64,000 nt of DNA, from NCBI GenBank assembly GCA_002914845.1, contig JXTC01000067.1, forward strand, positions 773,728 through 837,727, given 5' to 3'. This document shows positions 59,201-64,000 of the stretch, piece after piece. The notes below the pieces were generated by a model. That model saw only the letters and a program-made list of their open reading frames with translations. It had not been told where the DNA came from and made no database searches. Numbering within the stretch: position 1 is the stretch's first letter; every line of letters starts with the position of its first letter. The stretch comes from Trema orientale. Its lineage: Eukaryota > Streptophyta > Magnoliopsida > Rosales > Cannabaceae. The translations under genes were made by a program, and so were the position numbers.

Positions 59201-61627
59201 GTGAACAATGATATAAACGCCATAGGAGATTGGAAGTATGGATGCAGGTACTTGAAAATGAACCAAAATGATAATGATGGTATGATATGACCAAACCTAG
59301 AAGCAAGAGCATCCAAATTGAAGATAGCCGGCTTAAAGTTACTTTAGATGGATGAATAGGCATTTAAAAGGACGAGAATGTAAACAAACAAATTACACAA
59401 ACAAATAACTGAATCACCAACAATTTGACCCCCGAAAATGAGAGTTAAGCTATTGCAAATCGAACAAGAAATTCCAAATCAGGTCGAACACCATGATCAT
59501 GTGCCTCATTCATGAAAATATTTGAGAATCCATAAAAAGTACTCGAGCCATTTAGGGGGAGATCAATATACTTCGGCATTCAAATCCATCATTCTGGAGC
59601 ATACTTCTATACGATGTATATAGAAAACTAAAATTAGTACTGCACAGAGTTCAACAATTTGCTTTTTATTTGCAGAATCAGCATTTACATCTGTTCTTCA
59701 TAACAAAAGTATACTGTACAAGAATCTCAACTCATAATGACACCTTTAACCACCAACAATGCTGTAAGAGACAGATGAGAGATCAATGAAAACATGCAAC
59801 ATATCACTTCATTGCAGTACAAAATTTTTTAATGGCAGTTGAGAAACCTCTCGACAATATTCTCTTAGTTTAGTTGCCGTTACCATTCTAAAGACCTGTT
59901 GCCTTCTCTATTCTCAAAGAGTACTTAAAATCATAACAGTCAATAAGCCTTAGATATCAAACTAATAATAATAATAGTCAACATAACCCCTAGATAAACG
60001 AAATTGATTAGTATTCAGTCCAACAGAAAAACCTAAATTCTTAATATAGGTCTTGAGAGGAAGCATTTTCTCCATGAGCGTACCATTGCCATTTGCTATG
60101 AAGCATTTGATACAGCTTTCAAATTTTTTTATAAGCGTTTTTATGCATCTTATCAAAGCTCCAGCAAAGAGTAAAGGTTGAATGTATTAAAGGGAGGGGT
60201 GGTAGAACAACATCCAGCTTTTCTGAAACATTCAGCCCTTGGGTGATGCATTTCGGTGGCTGAAGCTATTTCAACAAATTTTCCGGCCCTCATAAAAGAA
60301 GACATTTCTAGAAACCTCAACAACAGATTATACTTGAGATTACAAAAACAGCATCAAGTAAGCTTCTTTACTGAAGCTCAAATACTTAATCGGCCTCTCA
60401 ATGTGAATGAAATTGCGAAATATTTACCGAGTAAATTCGCACTTAAAGCCATTGTCATTTCATAAGTGAAGCATATAACAGAGTAAAAATTATTCATGTG
60501 GTGCAAAACAAATATCATTCATAATGTACAAATCATTACAAACTAAATCTACCCTCTAACTTCTCAGAGTAAAAAGGGGAAAACAAACCCCATTTGTACA
60601 AATAAAATCCTTATTCGAATCAACATATTAAGACACTGACCTTAAACTGAGAATGAAATGGATGATAACCATGACTGCTATAACCAATTTTTGGAGGCAC
60701 CACAATGCCGGCACCAGCTTTCCCAGCTTCACCTATATCCTTTCTCTCGCCGTCCGCCACCTGCGCCGAATCCTCACCCCAATCTTGCTCCTCCATAGCC
60801 TGATTTGGGTCGCCATCTGCTACAATAACAAGCCCATCTTCATCTTCATCATCGTCGTCATCACCACCCGCCATTCCACCTCTCTCCATAGCCAAAGGCC
60901 CATGGTTATTATCATTCAGGACAATTTGCAAATCGTCCTCACTATCACTATCCCAATCATCTCCAGCCCCGCCACCGCCGCCGCTGCCGTCGTCATCATC
61001 TTCGTCAACTCCATCACCACCCATACTTCCATTTCCCCTAGAAGCCTCCACGTTCTCTACATCCCCCGTCGATCCACGAATCGGCACGCTACTCTCGAGC
61101 CCTGGAATCACCGGCTCCGAACCCACGTCTTCAATCCCCAAATTACCCTCTTCGATATCGAAAGTAACGTCCTTATCCATCAAATTCTGATCTTGGCCCC
61201 GAGCACCATCGTTCCCAGACCCAACACCATAGCTCAAATTCGAATTCGAATTCGAATTCGAATTCGAATCTTTCACAACCCCATCACGCAATTTCACATC
61301 CCCAGAGAGCAAAACCCTCGGCCGAGCCACGACCTCGCCGGGAGTGATCGGATTCTTGGCAGCAGAACCGGCCGCCGCCGCGGCGTCGGGAGTGGGACCG
61401 GGAGCTAGGGTTTCGGCCGTGGTAACGGGATTGGAGCTCGGAGCTCGAGGCATGGCGTCATCGTCATCGTTGTGGAGATTGAGATCGATCGGACGGCGTA
61501 GAGATTGTGGTAGAGGAGGAGCAGCAGAAGTTTGGTGAAGCTGCGGAGCAGAGGAAGACGACGAGGATGAAGCAAAGGGTCGAAGAACATCGGTGTAGAG
61601 ATCTCCGAACTCGTCGTCGTCTTCCAT
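50257..61627 (-). CDS. FIPS5: FIP1[V]-like pre-mRNA polyadenylation factor
   Basis: Nuclear scaffold of the cleavage-and-polyadenylation machinery that links poly(A) polymerase with CPSF. Nine exons on the minus strand: 61627-60641, 57659-57406, 56335-56209, 56123-56055, 55940-55800, 55559-55458, 55355-55012, 54844-53170, 50817-50257. They join in frame to about 1,419 aa. If exon 7 starts at the alternative acceptor 55343, the protein is four residues shorter. The order is an acidic N-terminus ([24 protein letters not shown]), a Pro/Gly-rich part, then the Fip1 motif [18 protein letters not shown] through WKDYCKQL (exon 3). An RE/RD-rich charged exon 8 follows, and a conserved end ([26 protein letters not shown]). 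The start ATG 61627 precedes MEDDDEFGD. Intron 1 (3 kb) holds a hAT element. It is probably the homologue of Arabidopsis FIPS5. Confidence 0.93.
51926..52027. repeat. 51-bp tandem duplication in FIP1 intron 8
   Basis: AGGTTCAGGGTATAGCATAC...CCTGTCAAAATGATTCATCT occurs from 51926 and again from 51977, almost identical. It lies within the intron between exons 8 and 9 (50818-53169) and is non-coding. Confidence 0.85.
58204..59033. mobile_element. hAT-type DNA transposon remnant in FIP1 intron 1
   Basis: 830 bp flanked by an 8-bp direct repeat, ATAGTGAT (58196-58203) and ATAGTGAC (59034-59041), the target-duplication length of hAT elements. The ends CAATGTTTAAAAAGAC and (inverted) CATGGTTTAAAAAGGC pair. 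Subterminal GAGGCTTAAGCCTC palindromes and GGCGCGGCG copies lie near both ends. On the minus strand, about 58614-58710 encodes an acidic tail ([17 protein letters not shown], stop at 58612), possibly the end of a lost transposase. The interior is otherwise non-coding. Confidence 0.75.
61236..61269 (-). repeat. Hexanucleotide repeat in FIP1 coding exon 1
   Basis: About five and a half copies of AATTCG (plus strand) lie in frame and encode an alternating Ser-Asn run (SNSNSNSN) at about residues 120-130 of FIP1[V]. Length changes by whole units keep the frame and would alter two residues each. Confidence 0.9.
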
Positions 61628-61900
61628 GGTAAGAGAGTTAGAGAGAGAAGTAGAGGAAGCTCTAGAGAGAGAGAGAGAGTGTGTGTGTGTTTGGAGAAAG
61701 AGAGAAAGGGTTTTGAGGTTTGGGAAGAAAACAATCCAATTTGGACTGAACAACTTTAGACAAGTTTCTTCTGCTTTTGAGTTTTGGGCTTTTAGAGGTA
61801 AGAGTTGAGTTATTAGAAAGAAACAAATATTGTGTTTTTTTTTTTTTTTTTTTGTGTGGGCCTAAAATATTAATATTTCTCCAGCTCAAGTAAAAATAAA
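61628..61900 (-). promoter_or_regulatory. FIP1 5' UTR / promoter flank
   Basis: The minus-strand leader upstream of ATG 61627 is pyrimidine-rich (CTCTCTCT, about 61663-61680 and 61622-61660), with an adjoining (CA)n, as in many plant 5' UTRs. A poly-A/T tract lies at about 61835-61853. No distinct TATA box was settled. Confidence 0.4.
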
Positions 61901-64000
61901 TAAATAAACTGAAAGACACCTAAAAAAAAAAATTAAATTAAATTAATTATGAAAAAAATTAAGTATACTAATTTCAAAATCTACTATAGTTATGGGCTGC
62001 CAATATATGGACTGCTTTTGTTTGTGTTGGTGATGTGCATTGTTAAAAAGTAATGACCCAAATATGGTACTTCCAAGTTGGCTTTTGTGTTGATATTAGA
62101 TTCTTCTTCTTCTATTTCTTTTGTCCTTGTTTTCATCTTGCCAAAGTACCTTGTTAGTTGTACTTTATAGATGCTAAAATCTACAAATTTTGATCATAAA
62201 CGTCCCTTAGCTTGGTTACAGAGATGTGGAACTGAGAAGTATTTGAATTCGAGTTGCTATTTTAGCGTTAATGGGGTGTATAACCACGTGTACACTATAT
62301 ACTTAAGAAGCCGTTAGATTTATCATAGAGTTATTTGGAATATTTAAAAAAGCCTTATTTTCCACATTATATTTGTGAATTTACTTAAATATCGTTGTAT
62401 GAACCTTATGCAGTCTTCTGTACGTTTATTTTATCTATTCATTCCCCATAGAAATGCAACGACTGTTGCATTCTATTCCGATATATCCCTCATAAGAATT
62501 CGATGATGGCTCCAACATTCTCATATGAAAATTTATACCATGGTAGAGATTGTGTTTAAAAGGCCAAAAACAGGGAATAATTCACTTCCCAATATGATTT
62601 TGACATCCTTTTATGGGTTAATTATAGTAGTGGCCCTTTAATTATACATGTTGTACCAATTTACCTTTGAACTTTCAACTTACATAATGATCTATCCTAA
62701 ATTATACAATTGTTGCAATAATAACTCTTTTATTATAAACTGTTGGTTTTCTTTTTAGCGAAAAATAGTCATGTACAAAGCATATGATTGGGCATTCTTT
62801 AATTTTGAGAGTTAGAGTCTCATTTTTCGGCCATATTTACTAATATGTGTGCTTTGCACATGACTTAATTTTGTGACAAAAAATCATTATTGTAATAATT
62901 GCACAATTTTTAATAGTCTATTGTGTAAATTAAAAATCTAGAGTCTCATTTTCAGTCGTAATTATTAAATGTGTGGTTTGTAAATATCTAATCTCCATTA
63001 AAAATTTAAAAGTTTGTAACAAAAGGGTCATTATTGCAATAACTACATAAATTAGAGTAATCTACTATATAAGTTGAAAATTCATGGGCCAAAAGTGATA
63101 TAACATATATAATTCAGTGACTATTAATGTAATTAATTATTCTTTTATTTGTTTTTCATATTAGACCTATTCACTTTTTTTCATGATAAAAAAATATACT
63201 TCAATCTACCGAGTGCTAATGTCTCATTATAAATTTGTAATCTACGAATTAAAATAGATAAGAAAAAAAGTTACATATTTTATTTAGCTTTTAAAAAGAT
63301 GAATAACAGAAAATATATATCTTGAAGAATGACTATTCTGCATAATTAACTTCAAATTTTTGACTTATGTAATATTATACCTTCATATTTGACATTTTCA
63401 AATGACTATCATATAAGTATAGATTAATAAAAAAGCCTCTCTCTACCATACAAGTACAGATTAATAATAAAAAAAAGCATCTCACTAAACACAAAATTCA
63501 AATCGATGATATTTTATTTATGTTGTCAAATACTTAAAATCTACTAAAAATTACTTAAAACAATAAGCATAAATCACTAAGTTTTTACGCAAAATGTAGA
63601 CATTTGAATAGAATTTAAACGTAGAGGTTTAAGGTTATTTTACAAAAATTTCATTCTCGAGGATTTTTTTTAAACCATATCATTGATATGACTTTTGCAT
63701 TAAGTTATGAAGGAAGAAAATAAACAAAACTTAGAAATTTTCAAGTGTAGAAATTGTCTATTGAAAACATTAATGAGATAATATTTAAATATAGCAAAAG
63801 AAAAGGACAATAACAAATATTATAGGGAAGCAAACTACGTAAAATTGTGAAGCCCAAGATTCTCACATGCATATTAAGCCAATAATAAACATACTCATAT
63901 TGCAAAATATTCATATCACGCAATTAGTATCAATCTTATGGGAAATTACTCATTCTGATTGTTAAATGATCTGTATTATTATGCTAATGTTTGTCGAAGT
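61901..64000. other. AT-rich intergenic region with a foldback element
   Basis: No gene or RNA gene recognised. It contains the foldback element at 62615-63141; the rest is low-complexity AT-rich DNA to the window end. Confidence 0.5.
62615..63141. mobile_element. Foldback element with 9-bp target duplication
   Basis: Long inverted arms: left CCCTTTAATTATACATG ... GAACTTTCAACTTACATAAT ... TTGTTGCAATAATAACTCTT mirrors right AAGGGTCATTATTGCAATAA ... TATAAGTTGAAAATTC ... CATATATAATTCAGTGAC. Flanks TCCTTTTAT (62606-62614) and TTCTTTTAT (63140-63148) match at 8 of 9 bases and fit a Mutator-type 9-bp target duplication. The last two bases of the right end overlap this call by design uncertainty. 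Non-coding. Confidence 0.65.

Overview
The window is nuclear DNA of a dicotyledonous plant. The evidence is AT-rich long intergenic spaces, GT-AG introns, degenerate Ty3/gypsy and LINE retroelements, many small foldback elements, and plant-type promoter motifs (site II TGGGCY, telo-box AAACCCTA). The exact species cannot be read from the sequence. RTF2 and FIP1[V] lie in one neighbourhood, as I recall they do in Arabidopsis (At5g58020, At5g58040), which fits a eudicot.

Layout. 1-6.5 kb: a decayed LINE reverse transcriptase split by a Tat-like Ty3/gypsy element that has lost its integrase and 3' LTR. 6.5-14.5 kb: AT-rich, apparently gene-free DNA with a Mutator-type MITE (perfect 10-bp target duplication) and a 2.7-kb highly degenerate tandem array. 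14.5-18.6 kb (-): a complete nine-exon gene for non-phosphorylating NADP-dependent glyceraldehyde-3-phosphate dehydrogenase. 19-20.6 kb: foldback elements. 20.88-31.30 kb: an old but structurally complete 10.4-kb Tat-lineage Ty3/gypsy element with two ~622-bp LTRs and a decayed antisense reading region before the 3' LTR. 31.3-40 kb: gene-poor, with four clusters of an unusual 22-bp hairpin repeat around a broken Ulp1-like reading frame, a ~2.2-kb Harbinger-like candidate and a foldback element.

40-62 kb is the gene-dense part: RPS12 (-) and RTF2 (+) share a divergent promoter; then CAF1 deadenylase (+), ABCI1/CCMA cytochrome-c maturation ABC subunit (-), and the large nine-exon FIP1[V] polyadenylation factor gene (-), whose first intron carries a hAT element. 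62-64 kb: AT-rich with another foldback element.

The genes are not an operon. They are single housekeeping units for translation (RPS12), replication-fork/splicing-linked RTF2, mRNA deadenylation (CAF1), mRNA 3'-end formation (FIP1), mitochondrial cytochrome c assembly (CCMA) and cytosolic NADPH supply (GAPN). All retroelement reading frames seen here are broken. The least explained structure is the 22-bp hairpin repeat system at 33.7-35.0 kb.
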